35,058 bases of DNA, taken from the NCBI RefSeq assembly GCF_029263575.1, contig NZ_JAJUFV010000010.1, positions 1 through 35,058 on the forward strand, given 5' to 3'. Under the pieces are notes generated by a model. That model worked only from the letters and a program-made list of their open reading frames with translations, did not search any database and had not been told where the DNA came from. The DNA comes from Microbacterium sp. (GTDB taxonomy: Bacteria; Actinomycetota; Actinomycetes; Actinomycetales; Microbacteriaceae). Of the stretch, positions 8,022-15,630 are shown one piece after another (positions within the stretch are counted from its first letter, which is position 1; every line of letters starts with the position of its first letter). The position numbers and the translations under genes are program-made.

Positions 8022-9383
8022 TCAGGCAACCGCAAGCGCTGCCTGGACGATATCGAGTCCCTCGTCGAGCAGCTCGTCGCTGATCGACAGCGGCGGGAGG
8101 AACCGGATCACATTGCCGTAGGTGCCGCAGGTGAGCACGATCACGCCCTGCGCGATCGCCTCCCGGGCGACAGCGGCGGTGAGCGCGGCATCCGGTTCTT
8201 TCGTCTCAGGGTCGACGAACTCGGCGGCGATCATCGCGCCGTGGCCGCGCACGTCGCCGATGCGAGGATCGGATGCCTGCAGCGCGGTCAGGCGCCTGGT
8301 CAGCAGCGCCCCGATCTGCTGCGCGCGCTCGATCACACCGTCGTTCTCGAACACGTCGATCGCCGCCAGCGCGGCGGCACAGGCGATCGGGTTGCCGCCG
8401 TAGGTGCCGCCGAGACCGCCGGCGTGCGATGCGTCCATGATGTCGGAGCGTCCCGTGACGGCTGCGAGCGGCAACCCGCCGGCGATTCCCTTGGCCGTCG
8501 CGATGAGGTCGGGTTCGATGCCGAAGATCTCGCTGGCGAACATGTGGCCGGTGCGAGCGAAACCGGTCTGCACCTCGTCAGCGATGAAGACCACGCCGTT
8601 GGCACGACACCATTGGGCGATTGCGGGGAGGAATCCATCGGCCGGCACGACGAAGCCGCCCTCACCCTGGATGGGCTCGATGATGACGGCGGCGAGGCTG
8701 TCGGCGCCGATCTGCTTCTCCAGCTGCGAGATCGCGCGAGCGGCCGCGTCGGGTCCGCAGAGCCCATCGCGGAAGGGATACGACATCGGTGCCCGATACA
8801 CCTCCGGCGCGAACGGCCCGAACCCGCTCTTGTATGGCATCGACTTCGCCGTCAGCGCCATGGTGAGGTTGGTGCGGCCGTGGTAGCCGTGATCGAACGC
8901 GACCACAGCCTGGCGACCGGTGTGCTTGCGGGCGATCTTGATGGCGTTCTCGACGGCCTCGGCACCCGAGTTGAACAGCGCGCTCTTCTTGGCGAAGTCG
9001 CCCGGGGTGAGGCGGTTAAGCGCCTCGGCCACGGCGATGTACGACTCATAGGGCGAGATCATGAAACAGGTGTGCGTGAACTGCGCGGCTTGAGTTGCGA
9101 CAGCTGCGGCGACCGTCGGATGCGCATTGCCCACCGTGGTCACCGCAATGCCGCTTCCGAGATCGATGAGCGAGTTCCCGTCCGCATCCACGACCACACC
9201 GCCGCCAGCTGCGACGGCGGCGACAGGGACGGTGTGCCCGACGCCAGCAGGAACGGCATCTGCCTTGCGCGCGAGGAGCGCGGCCGAGCGCGGCCCCGGA
9301 AGGTCGGTGACCAGGCGTCGTCGCTGCGGAAGGTCGGGGCCGCCGAGCGGAAGCGCCTCGGCTGTCGAATCGAGGAGAGTCAT
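8022..9383 (-). CDS. gabT: 4-aminobutyrate--2-oxoglutarate aminotransferase
   Basis: Class-III PLP aminotransferase, 453 residues. It transfers the amino group of GABA to 2-oxoglutarate, giving succinate semialdehyde and glutamate. Visible are SGAEAVENAIKIAR (139-152), the IEPIQGEGGF segment (235-244), the cofactor Asp in FIADEVQTGFARTG (Asp269) and the Schiff-base lysine in ATAKGIAGGLPLAA (Lys298). The ATG at 9383 fits the family N-terminus; a frame open to 9419 adds 12 residues unlike the family. There is no clear Shine-Dalgarno sequence. The gene is divergent from a PucR-type regulator, with direct repeats between them, and is followed by gabD. No GABA permease is present in the window. 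Confidence 0.93.
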   Translation of the reverse strand: MTLLDSTAEALPLGGPDLPQRRRLVTDLPGPRSAALLARKADAVPAGVGHTVPVAAVAAGGGVVVDADGNSLIDLGSGIAVTTVGNAHPTVAAAVATQAAQFTHTCFMISPYESYIAVAEALNRLTPGDFAKKSALFNSGAEAVENAIKIARKHTGRQAVVAFDHGYHGRTNLTMALTAKSMPYKSGFGPFAPEVYRAPMSYPFRDGLCGPDAAARAISQLEKQIGADSLAAVIIEPIQGEGGFVVPADGFLPAIAQWCRANGVVFIADEVQTGFARTGHMFASEIFGIEPDLIATAKGIAGGLPLAAVTGRSDIMDASHAGGLGGTYGGNPIACAAALAAIDVFENDGVIERAQQIGALLTRRLTALQASDPRIGDVRGHGAMIAAEFVDPETKEPDAALTAAVAREAIAQGVIVLTCGTYGNVIRFLPPLSISDELLDEGLDIVQAALAVA

Positions 9384-9391
9384 GTGTGTGA

Positions 9392-9417
9392 GCGTAGGCG
9401 TCTGACTCTGCCTACGC
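9392..9417. promoter_or_regulatory. Inverted repeat in the gabT leader
   Basis: GCGTAGGC and GCCTACGC (8 bp, perfect) separated by ten bases, nine bases upstream of the gabT ATG. It can be extended to TGAG/CTCA with a two-base bulge. It may be an operator half or a leader hairpin that hides the gabT start; gabT lacks a ribosome-binding site. Confidence 0.4.
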
Positions 9418-9420
9418 ACT

Positions 9421-9465
9421 CACCGAACCGTACAATACAGGGAGAATTTTCACCAGACCGTACAA
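9421..9465. promoter_or_regulatory. Direct-repeat operator between gabT and the PucR-type regulator
   Basis: CACCGAACCGTACAA (9421-9435) and CACCAGACCGTACAA (9451-9465) match at 13 of 15 positions and are exactly 30 bases apart, close to three helical turns. They fill the divergent intergenic region. The likely binder is the adjacent PucR-family protein, acting on gabT and its own gene. Confidence 0.6.
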
Positions 9466-9478
9466 CCGAGGAGTCACC

Positions 9479-10978
9479 GTGGACCAACCGACCCTGCGCG
9501 CACTGCTCGCGCGTCGTGACCTGCGGATGCGCCTGGTCTCCACCGACCTTCCCGCCGACACCCTCGATCGCCCCCTGCGCTGGGTGCACTCCTCCGACCT
9601 TTCCGATCCCACGCCCTTCCTCGCGGATGACCTCGCGCTGCTGACGACCGGCACCCAGTTCACAGATGAAGACGCCACCGGCATCGACTCCTACGTGCAC
9701 CGTCTCGCCGAACGCGGGATCGTCGGGCTCGGCTTCGGCACTGAGGTGCAGCGGCCAGCGATACCCGAGCGTCTCGTCACAGCGTGCACGGCCGCTGACA
9801 TGCCGCTGTTCGAGGTGCCGTACGGCACCCCGTTCATCGCCGTCGCGCGCGCACACTCCGAGGCGATCGCAGCGCAGACCTACGCCCGACGAACGTGGGC
9901 GCTCGATGCGCAGCGCGCCGTGGCCATCGCGGCTCTGCGCCCACGAGGACTCGAATCCACACTCTCCGAGCTCGGCCAGCGGCTCGACCGGTGGGTGGGC
10001 ATGTTCGATGCCAGCGGCACACTGGTGCACGCGCATCCGCCCCGGCGCCTCGTCAGTGACGCCACCGCGGCACTCGCCGAGCACGCGGCCGAGCTCATCG
10101 CGCGCGGAGGACACGCCAGCCAGGTGCTGACGGTGGATGCTGAGCCGTTCACCCTCTTCACCGTGGGCGGCGCCAGGCATCTGCGCGGCGTGATCGCGAT
10201 CGCCACTGCCCACCTCGACGCCGAAGCGCGCGCCGTCGTCACCTCTGTGATCGCGATGGCCGGCCTCGCCCTCGCGCAGAGCGAGCGATGGGAGGCAGCC
10301 AGGCGCCGACTGCATTCGCAGGTTCTCGCCTCGCTGCTGCTTGACGATCCGTCCCTGGCACGCCAGGTGCTCGACACGCTCCCCGCCGAGCCCGTGACGA
10401 TCGCGGTCGCGCCAGCGGATGCCGCAGCGGAGGCCATCGTCGACTGGTGGGAGCGGCGCCGTATCGACCACGGCACGTCCGCCTTCACCGGATCGTCGGA
10501 TGCCGGGCTGGCGATGGTGGTCACAGCAGCCGATCAGCACCTCTTCGACGAGGTCGCCGAGCGCTTCGGCATCCGTCTCGGTGTTTCCGAGCCCGAGGAG
10601 TACCGGGCGTTCTCGCGCGCTCACGAGCAGGCTGTCGCCGCGCTGCAGCACGGCGGAAAGAACCCTGGCCGGGCCGCGGCGGTGCGTTATGCCGACACGG
10701 TGGCGTCGAGCTTCCTCGGCGCCCTCGCGACCGACGAGGCACGACTGGTCGCCGCGTCGCACCTCGCGCCGCTGCGCACCCACGACGGCATGGAGCACAC
10801 GCTGCGCGTCTGGCTGGAACACGACACCCGCCTCGAGCCCGCCGCGGCGACCCTCGGCATCCATCGGCATACATTGCGCTCGCGCATCGCGCAGGCGTCG
10901 CTGTTGCTCGACGCCGACCTATCGACGTTTCCCGCGCGCGCCGAACTCTGGGCGGCACTGCAGGCCGTCGACGGCTGA
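9479..10978 (+). CDS. PucR family transcriptional regulator, probable regulator of the gab genes
   Basis: The 499-residue product starts LRALLARRDLRMRLVSTD and continues RWVHSSDLSDPTPFLADDLALLTTG, the typical PucR N-terminal ligand domain. The middle is a helical/GGDEF-like region, and the C-terminus carries the PucR helix-turn-helix, LEPAAATLGIHRHTLRSRIAQ followed by a final helix (about 455-499). The GTG at 9479 is preceded by CGAGGAG at five bases. PucR proteins usually act as activators that respond to amino-acid or purine metabolites; position divergent from gabT suggests control of GABA use. The ligand is not evident from the sequence. Confidence 0.88.
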   Translation: MDQPTLRALLARRDLRMRLVSTDLPADTLDRPLRWVHSSDLSDPTPFLADDLALLTTGTQFTDEDATGIDSYVHRLAERGIVGLGFGTEVQRPAIPERLVTACTAADMPLFEVPYGTPFIAVARAHSEAIAAQTYARRTWALDAQRAVAIAALRPRGLESTLSELGQRLDRWVGMFDASGTLVHAHPPRRLVSDATAALAEHAAELIARGGHASQVLTVDAEPFTLFTVGGARHLRGVIAIATAHLDAEARAVVTSVIAMAGLALAQSERWEAARRRLHSQVLASLLLDDPSLARQVLDTLPAEPVTIAVAPADAAAEAIVDWWERRRIDHGTSAFTGSSDAGLAMVVTAADQHLFDEVAERFGIRLGVSEPEEYRAFSRAHEQAVAALQHGGKNPGRAAAVRYADTVASSFLGALATDEARLVAASHLAPLRTHDGMEHTLRVWLEHDTRLEPAAATLGIHRHTLRSRIAQASLLLDADLSTFPARAELWAALQAVDG

Positions 10979-10985
10979 GAGTCCG

Positions 10986-12338
10986 TCAGGCGACTCGCGG
11001 CTGAGCACGACCGGCGAAGTGGACACTCGCGGTGCCGTCTTCGAGGGTGAAGGGAACGAGCGGCATCCATACCCCGAGCGCATCGGTGATGAACGTGCCG
11101 TCATCGGACAGCGCAAGAGCTCCGGAGAAACTGCTCTGCCCGAAGTTCTCTGCTGCGAGCCCGCCGACGGTCACGGCGACCTCGGGTGCGGAATCGGTCG
11201 CCGTGATGGCGATGCGCATGTTGACCCGTTCGTAGACGCCGTACCAATCTGCCTCGCTCGGCGCCGGGTGAGGTCCTGGTGTCAGCTCCGGCTGCGGGCC
11301 GACGGCGCACAGCTCGTCGATGACACCGCCGACGATCTCGGGCATCAGTCTGCCCACACCCGGTCCGTTGCCGACCAGCACGACAGCGACATCGTCGTCG
11401 GGCAGAATCCGCATGAATGAGCCCTGGCCCACCGTTCCTCCGTCATGGCCGACCACGCGCTTTCCGCTCCAGTGCGTGATCATCCACCCGAGGCCCCAAT
11501 GCTCGGCCATCGAACGATCCGGCACCGAGACCTGTGGCGACCAGGCCTGCTGCACGAGTTGCTCGCTGAGCAGTCGCTGCCCGGACGGAGCGACCCCGCC
11601 ATCCAGATACAGGCGAGCGAAGGAGAGCAGATCGGATGCCGAGGCGATGATGCCGCCCGCTGGGCCCATCGTTCGGGGGGTGGCGACGGCGGGTGCCGGA
11701 ACCAGCCCCGTGTCACTGGGAACGTGCCCGAATGCTGCGCGATGACGAAGCGCCTCCTCCGGGAGCGAGCAGGAGTGGCTCAACCCCAGCGGGGCGAGAA
11801 GCCGCTCTCTCAGAGTCTGGTCGAAGTTCGTGCCGGCAAGCTTCTCGATGAGCCGGCCGGCAATGGCGAATCCGGTGTTGCAGTATGACCACGCGGCACC
11901 GACCGGCAGCACCTGGGTCAAGCCGTCGCACGTCGCGACATAACGCTCGAGCACGTCTTCACCGCGGCCGAGATCGAGAAAATGGTCGCCGTCGATCCCG
12001 CTCGTGTGGGTCAGCAGGTGTCGGGCGGTCACCTGTGCTCGAGCGTGCTCGTCTGCCCACGCGAGCTCAGGCAGATAGCGGATCAACGGCTCGTCCAGAT
12101 CGAGTCGGCCCTCGTCGACGAGCATCAGCAGAAGCGTCGCCGTGTATGCCTTGGTCACCGAACCGATTTGGAAGACGGAATCCGTCGTCGCCCCCACCTC
12201 GGTGTTCAGGTTGAGGACGCCCGAGGCGAGCGTCTGCACTTCTTGCTTATCGAGAACCGCCAGCGACAGTGCAGGTATGTCGCCTGCCGCCGTGAACTCG
12301 TCGAGGCGCGCGCCCCATGCTTCGACGTCAATGGGCAT
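10986..12338 (-). CDS. Serine hydrolase, class-C beta-lactamase/penicillin-binding-protein fold
   Basis: A 450-residue protein of the Beta-lactamase (PF00144-type) family. The nucleophile motif is SVTK (Ser60, Lys63) in QIGSVTKAYTATLL, the second motif is YCN (Tyr152, Asn154) in SYCNTGFAIAGRLIE, and a HDG triad occurs in VVGHDGGTVG. No signal peptide is visible, so it is probably cytoplasmic; esterases, D-aminopeptidases and PBP-like proteins share this fold and the substrate cannot be told. The C-terminal third looks like an added beta-barrel-type domain. The ATG at 12338 follows GAAGGTGAC. The start overlaps the end of the upstream TetR gene by 11 bases, so the two are translationally coupled. 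Confidence 0.88.
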   Translation of the reverse strand: MPIDVEAWGARLDEFTAAGDIPALSLAVLDKQEVQTLASGVLNLNTEVGATTDSVFQIGSVTKAYTATLLLMLVDEGRLDLDEPLIRYLPELAWADEHARAQVTARHLLTHTSGIDGDHFLDLGRGEDVLERYVATCDGLTQVLPVGAAWSYCNTGFAIAGRLIEKLAGTNFDQTLRERLLAPLGLSHSCSLPEEALRHRAAFGHVPSDTGLVPAPAVATPRTMGPAGGIIASASDLLSFARLYLDGGVAPSGQRLLSEQLVQQAWSPQVSVPDRSMAEHWGLGWMITHWSGKRVVGHDGGTVGQGSFMRILPDDDVAVVLVGNGPGVGRLMPEIVGGVIDELCAVGPQPELTPGPHPAPSEADWYGVYERVNMRIAITATDSAPEVAVTVGGLAAENFGQSSFSGALALSDDGTFITDALGVWMPLVPFTLEDGTASVHFAGRAQPRVA

Positions 12339-12975
12339 GTTCGTCACCTTCAGAATGCGCCGGCGTTCGGTCGTCACTGCGAGGTGCCACCGGCGGCACA
12401 CCCAGCAGGCGTGTGAAGGCCGCCACGAAGAGACCGGCGACATCAGTCGAGAGATCGACCATCCACTCGAGCATCAATCCGCGGACGAGGCTGTTGACGA
12501 TGGCCGCGAGATGCTCGGGCGGAATATCTATCTCGACATCGATCCGCTGACACTGGGAGACGAGGAAATCGGCGAAGTCCGCTCGCCCTGCCCGCTGCAC
12601 GTCCATCATCCGAACGCTCAGCTCCGGGTCGCTGGACGCGAAGGCGTAGAACTCGAGTTCGGCCGTGCTCCATTCACGAGAACGAGACGCTTCAGCGGCG
12701 ATCCACCGCGCCAGCGCGGCCACGCGCTCGGAGCTGTCGAGATCCGCAGAGAGGTCTTCCAGAGCTCGGTCGAGCTGGTCATCGAATCGTCTGTCGATGA
12801 GCGCGACGAAGATCTCTGCTTTATTGGCGAAGTTCGAGTACACCGCTCCCCTCGTGAACCCCGCCTTCGTGGCGATGTCCTCGACGGTGACGCGGTTGAA
12901 GCCCCGCGCGACGAACAGGCGATGCGCCGCATCGAGTATGCGAGTGCGAGTGATCTCGCGAGGAATTCGAGTCAT
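12328..12975 (-). CDS. TetR/AcrR family repressor
   Basis: The 215-residue product has an N-terminal TetR helix-turn-helix: TRTRILDAAHRLFVARGFNRVTVEDIATKAGFTRGAVYSNFANKAEIFVAL (about residues 10-59), followed by an all-helical ligand domain. The ATG at 12975 is six bases after AAGGAG; a longer frame to 13023 adds 16 residues that overlap the promoter. The gene is coupled to the serine hydrolase gene downstream and divergent from a class-A-like hydrolase. Two related inverted repeats upstream (12988-13002 and 13087-13101) are its likely binding sites; the first overlaps its own -10, which suggests autorepression. The inducer is unknown. Confidence 0.93.
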   Translation of the reverse strand: MTRIPREITRTRILDAAHRLFVARGFNRVTVEDIATKAGFTRGAVYSNFANKAEIFVALIDRRFDDQLDRALEDLSADLDSSERVAALARWIAAEASRSREWSTAELEFYAFASSDPELSVRMMDVQRAGRADFADFLVSQCQRIDVEIDIPPEHLAAIVNSLVRGLMLEWMVDLSTDVAGLFVAAFTRLLGVPPVAPRSDDRTPAHSEGDEHAH

Positions 12976-12987
12976 GACAGCTCCTTC

Positions 12988-13002
12988 GATACGGACTGTA
13001 TC
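12988..13002. promoter_or_regulatory. TetR operator 1 overlapping the tetR -10 box
   Basis: GATAC-GGACT-GTATC, 5-bp perfect arms. On the minus strand it contains TACAGT, the -10 of the tetR promoter (12995-13000). A second copy is at 13087-13101 with the same spacing. Binding here would block transcription of tetR and the downstream hydrolase. Confidence 0.65.
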
Positions 13003-13023
13003 CTGTGCTTGAGTTGACGTCAA
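12995..13023 (-). promoter_or_regulatory. tetR promoter
   Basis: -35 TTGACG (13018-13023), 17-base spacer, -10 TACAGT (12995-13000). The -35 lies within a perfect 12-bp palindrome GTTGACGTCAAC (13013-13024), which may be an additional binding site or coincidental. The transcript would start near 12988, about 13 bases before the start codon. Confidence 0.65.
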
Positions 13024-13086
13024 CGGATGCTTGGCCCTTTGACATCACGAACCCGTCGAGGTGTAGCCTCTGAGACAGCACATCTC

Positions 13087-13101
13087 GATACATGCTGTAT
13101 T
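13087..13101. promoter_or_regulatory. TetR operator 2 upstream of the class-A-like hydrolase
   Basis: GATAC-ATGCT-GTATT; the core ATACA-TGC-TGTAT is a perfect repeat. It matches operator 1 in both half-sites apart from the last base, 99 bases away, and lies 16 bases upstream of the first start codon on the plus strand. A TTGACA at 13039-13044 is a possible -35 for this direction, with only a weak -10 (TGTAGC). Confidence 0.6.
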
Positions 13102-13117
13102 CAATTTGGGAGGCATC

Positions 13118-13153
13118 ATGAGCAACGACATCGAGGTCGGTGAGATTCCATGA
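13118..13153 (+). CDS. Short upstream ORF (11 codons) coupled to the hydrolase gene
   Basis: ATG AGC AAC GAC and so on encode MSNDIEVGEIP, ending in TGA (13151-13153). It has a strong ribosome-binding site (GGGAGG, six bases upstream), better than that of the hydrolase itself. Its stop overlaps the hydrolase start as ATGA, so ribosomes finishing it can reinitiate. It could be a leader peptide or the start of an older longer N-terminus put out of frame. Confidence 0.45.
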   Translation: MSNDIEVGEIP

Positions 13154-14040
13154 CGCACACGGCGCGACGAATCATCGACCTCTTCGACGAAGCCGGGGCG
13201 ACCGGCTACCTCCACGCCACCGAGATAGGAGTCAACGCACACGAGATCGACGTCGCGGCGGACGAACGCGTCGTCCTCGCCTCGGTGTTCAAGGTTCCGA
13301 TCGCCGTAGCGTTCGAACGCGAGGTCTCAGAAGGACGGCTGTCCGCGGCTGAACACACTGTCGTCGGCAGCCGCTATCGCATCGGCGGGGTGGGCACCGC
13401 CGGTTTCTGCGACGACGTTCGAGCGAGTTGGCGCGACCTCGCACACCTCATGCTCACCCTCAGCGACAATGCGGCCACAGATGTGATCTACCACCGTATC
13501 GGCCACGCACCGATCGCCGCGGTGCTGGACGACCTCGCTCTGTCGCATACGCAGGTTGTCGGATGCTGCGAAGACATCCTCGCCAGCATCGGCGCCGATC
13601 TCCAGATCGATTGGCGCTCACCCGACTTCGACACCGCATTGGGCCGAGCGGAACCTGAGGACCTGCGGAATCTCGCTGTCCTCGATCCCGCGCGAACCTC
13701 ATCGTCGACGCCCCGGGACATGACCCGCCTGCTCGATGCGATCTGGACCGATCGCGCAGCACCCGCTGATGCGTGCGCGCGCATTCGCGACACGATGTCG
13801 CAGCAGGTATGGCCGCATCGACTGGCAGCGGGCTTTCCTGCGGGTGCCCGAGTGGCCGGCAAGACCGGCACGCTGCCCGGCGTGCGCAATGAGATCGGGG
13901 TGATCACGTACCCCGACGAGCGCGCGTACGCTGTCGCCGTGTTCACTCGGTCGCGCACGCTCGAGCCCCATCTCCCTGAGGTCGACCGCGCGATCGGCAG
14001 TGCGGCACGCATCGCGATCGACGCGCTTCGCGAACGCTGA
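13150..14040 (+). CDS. Class-A beta-lactamase-fold serine hydrolase
   Basis: The 296-residue product has the class-A motif set: SVFK (Ser45, Lys48), SDN (Ser105-Asn107), a possible omega-loop E-x-x-x-N (Glu170, Asn174 in EPEDLRN) and KTG (Lys238-Gly240) in RVAGKTGTLPG. All four are spaced as in class A. Unlike secreted beta-lactamases, it has no signal peptide and starts close to the fold, so it is probably cytoplasmic and may not act on antibiotics. The gene is divergent from the TetR/serine hydrolase pair and shares their operator region. Its ATG overlaps the stop of an 11-codon upstream ORF. Lactam hydrolysis, amidase or esterase activity are all possible. Confidence 0.85.
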   Translation: MTHTARRIIDLFDEAGATGYLHATEIGVNAHEIDVAADERVVLASVFKVPIAVAFEREVSEGRLSAAEHTVVGSRYRIGGVGTAGFCDDVRASWRDLAHLMLTLSDNAATDVIYHRIGHAPIAAVLDDLALSHTQVVGCCEDILASIGADLQIDWRSPDFDTALGRAEPEDLRNLAVLDPARTSSSTPRDMTRLLDAIWTDRAAPADACARIRDTMSQQVWPHRLAAGFPAGARVAGKTGTLPGVRNEIGVITYPDERAYAVAVFTRSRTLEPHLPEVDRAIGSAARIAIDALRER

Positions 14041-14056
14041 TGCTCGACCGATACCC

Positions 14057-15508
14057 TCAGCGCGGCGCGTGGGCGTCGAGGAACTCGTAGACGTCGGTCG
14101 AGTCGACCCCCGGGAACGACCCGGTCGGCAGGGTCGCCAGGAGCGTCCGCGGCGTCTTCACGTTCGGCCAGGAGTGCTCGCGCCAGCGCTCTTCCAGTTC
14201 GGTCGGCGCGCGGCGACAGCACACCTCGACCGAGTGCTTGGAGGTGCCGCGGTTGGCGGTGTCGCGTCCGACGAACCAACGCGTGTCGTCGAAGCGCACG
14301 CCGACGCTGACCGAGTGCAGCCCCTCGCTGGATGCCTCGACCCGTGCCGTGCACCAGTAGGTGCCGTTTCCGGTGTCGGTGTACTGGTAGTACGGGTTGA
14401 AGCGGTCGTCCTCATCGAACACGACGCGGCTGGTCCACTTGCGACAGCACATCTGCCCCTCGATCGCGCCGAGCCGATCGGTTGGAAAATTCACGTCGTC
14501 GTTCTCGTATGCCTTGGTGATCGTGCCCGACTCGTGCACCTTGAGGAAGTGCACCGGGATGTCGAGGTGCCGCGTCGCCAGATTCGTGAAGCGGTGCGCC
14601 GCCGTCTCGTAGGACACCGAGTACGCGTCACGCAGATCTTCGATCGAGATCGCCCGGCGCGCCTTGGCGTCTTTCAGCGCGGGCACCACATGCGCTTCGG
14701 GGATCAGCAGCGCACCAGTGAGATAGTTCGTCTCGACCCGCTGCCGGAGGAACTCAGCGTAGCTGCGCGGCTCGGCGTGGCCCAGCATCCGAGACGATAG
14801 AGCTTGCAGCACAGCCGTGCGCGCGTCGCCCTTGGCCGGAACGCTGCTGGAGAGGTAGAGCCGGCCGTGCGCGAGATCGGCCACGCTGCGCGTGGACTGC
14901 GGAAGATCCGGGGCGTAGTGCAGCGTGAAGCCGAGATACGCGGCGATCTCGGATGCCGTGCGCTGGGTCAGCGGGCCGCCGGGGTGGCCGACGGCGTTGA
15001 GGATCTCGGATGCCTTCGCCTCCAGATCGGCGAAATGATTGTCTTGACTGCGCATTAGATGACGAAGCTCGACGTTCGCTCGGCGCGCCTCTTCGGGCGT
15101 CGCCGCACGCTCGTCGCGGAGGCGGTCGATCTCACCGTGCAGTGCGAGCATCGCCTTGAGTGCGTCAGTGGGAACACTCTTGGCGATGCGGAAGGGGTCG
15201 ATGCCCAGCGATCGGAAGGTCTGGCCCTTCATAGCTCGCTCGAGTGCGATCTCGACCGCACTGCGCTCATCGAGCGGTTCACCTTCGAGGAGGGCGTCGA
15301 TGCCCGTGCCGAGAGCGCGAGCGATGGCCTGCAGCAGTGTGAGCTTCGGCTCGCGCTTGCCCGTCTCGATCATCGACAACTGACTCGGCGCGCGCCCCAC
15401 CGCCACCGCCAGGTCTTCGAGCGTCATCGCCTGCGCAGTGCGCAGTTGCCGGATGCGGCGGCCGATGGTGAGGGCATCGGTGTCTTCTGCGTCATCAACG
15501 GTTGTCAT
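14057..15508 (-). CDS. RamB/ScfR-like short-chain fatty-acid-type transcriptional regulator
   Basis: The 483-residue product begins with a Cro/CI-type helix-turn-helix (IGRRIRQLRTAQAMTLEDLAVAVGRAPSQLSMIETGKREPKL, about residues 15-56). A middle region with the IrrE-like segment (SSRMLGHAEPRSYAEFLRQRVETNYLTGALLIPE) follows, then a Cys-rich C-terminal domain (QMCCRKW, YWCTAR, VEVCCRR) typical of the short-chain fatty acyl regulator family. In Corynebacterium and Mycobacterium, RamB controls glyoxylate-cycle genes and senses metabolic state; here it is divergent from aceB, which supports that role. The ATG at 15508 fits the family; a longer frame to 15586 adds 26 unrelated residues. The convergent neighbour ends 16 bases away. 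Confidence 0.88.
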   Translation of the reverse strand: MTTVDDAEDTDALTIGRRIRQLRTAQAMTLEDLAVAVGRAPSQLSMIETGKREPKLTLLQAIARALGTGIDALLEGEPLDERSAVEIALERAMKGQTFRSLGIDPFRIAKSVPTDALKAMLALHGEIDRLRDERAATPEEARRANVELRHLMRSQDNHFADLEAKASEILNAVGHPGGPLTQRTASEIAAYLGFTLHYAPDLPQSTRSVADLAHGRLYLSSSVPAKGDARTAVLQALSSRMLGHAEPRSYAEFLRQRVETNYLTGALLIPEAHVVPALKDAKARRAISIEDLRDAYSVSYETAAHRFTNLATRHLDIPVHFLKVHESGTITKAYENDDVNFPTDRLGAIEGQMCCRKWTSRVVFDEDDRFNPYYQYTDTGNGTYWCTARVEASSEGLHSVSVGVRFDDTRWFVGRDTANRGTSKHSVEVCCRRAPTELEERWREHSWPNVKTPRTLLATLPTGSFPGVDSTDVYEFLDAHAPR

Positions 15509-15630
15509 GCGCTTGATTCTGTCACGAAAGCAGAAAATTAAACATTCTTCTCTACGAATTTGGTCGGTTACGTGCTCGAACTTCACACAGAGTAGATGTC
15601 AAGGCACTCGACCCCAGAAAAAGGATGACG

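Noticed and set aside
6476..8083. 535-codon open frame on the plus strand opposite gabD
   Set aside because: Antisense shadow of a conserved aldehyde dehydrogenase; no domain, no ribosome-binding site.
9380..10870. 496-codon minus-strand frame opposite the PucR-type gene
   Set aside because: No recognisable domain; the plus-strand frame has PucR domains, a ribosome-binding site and a HTH at the C-terminus.
10979..10996. GAGTC/GACTC repeat between the convergent PucR-type and serine hydrolase genes
   Set aside because: Only five base pairs with an eight-base loop and no tail; too weak to call a terminator.
13013..13024. GTTGACGTCAAC palindrome as an independent operator
   Set aside because: It coincides with the tetR -35 (TTGACG), which partly explains the sequence, and has no second copy. 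I kept it only as a note on the promoter.
15509..15630. RamB binding site in the ramB-like/aceB spacer
   Set aside because: No convincing match to the corynebacterial RamB box; the region is A+T-rich and short matches occur by chance.
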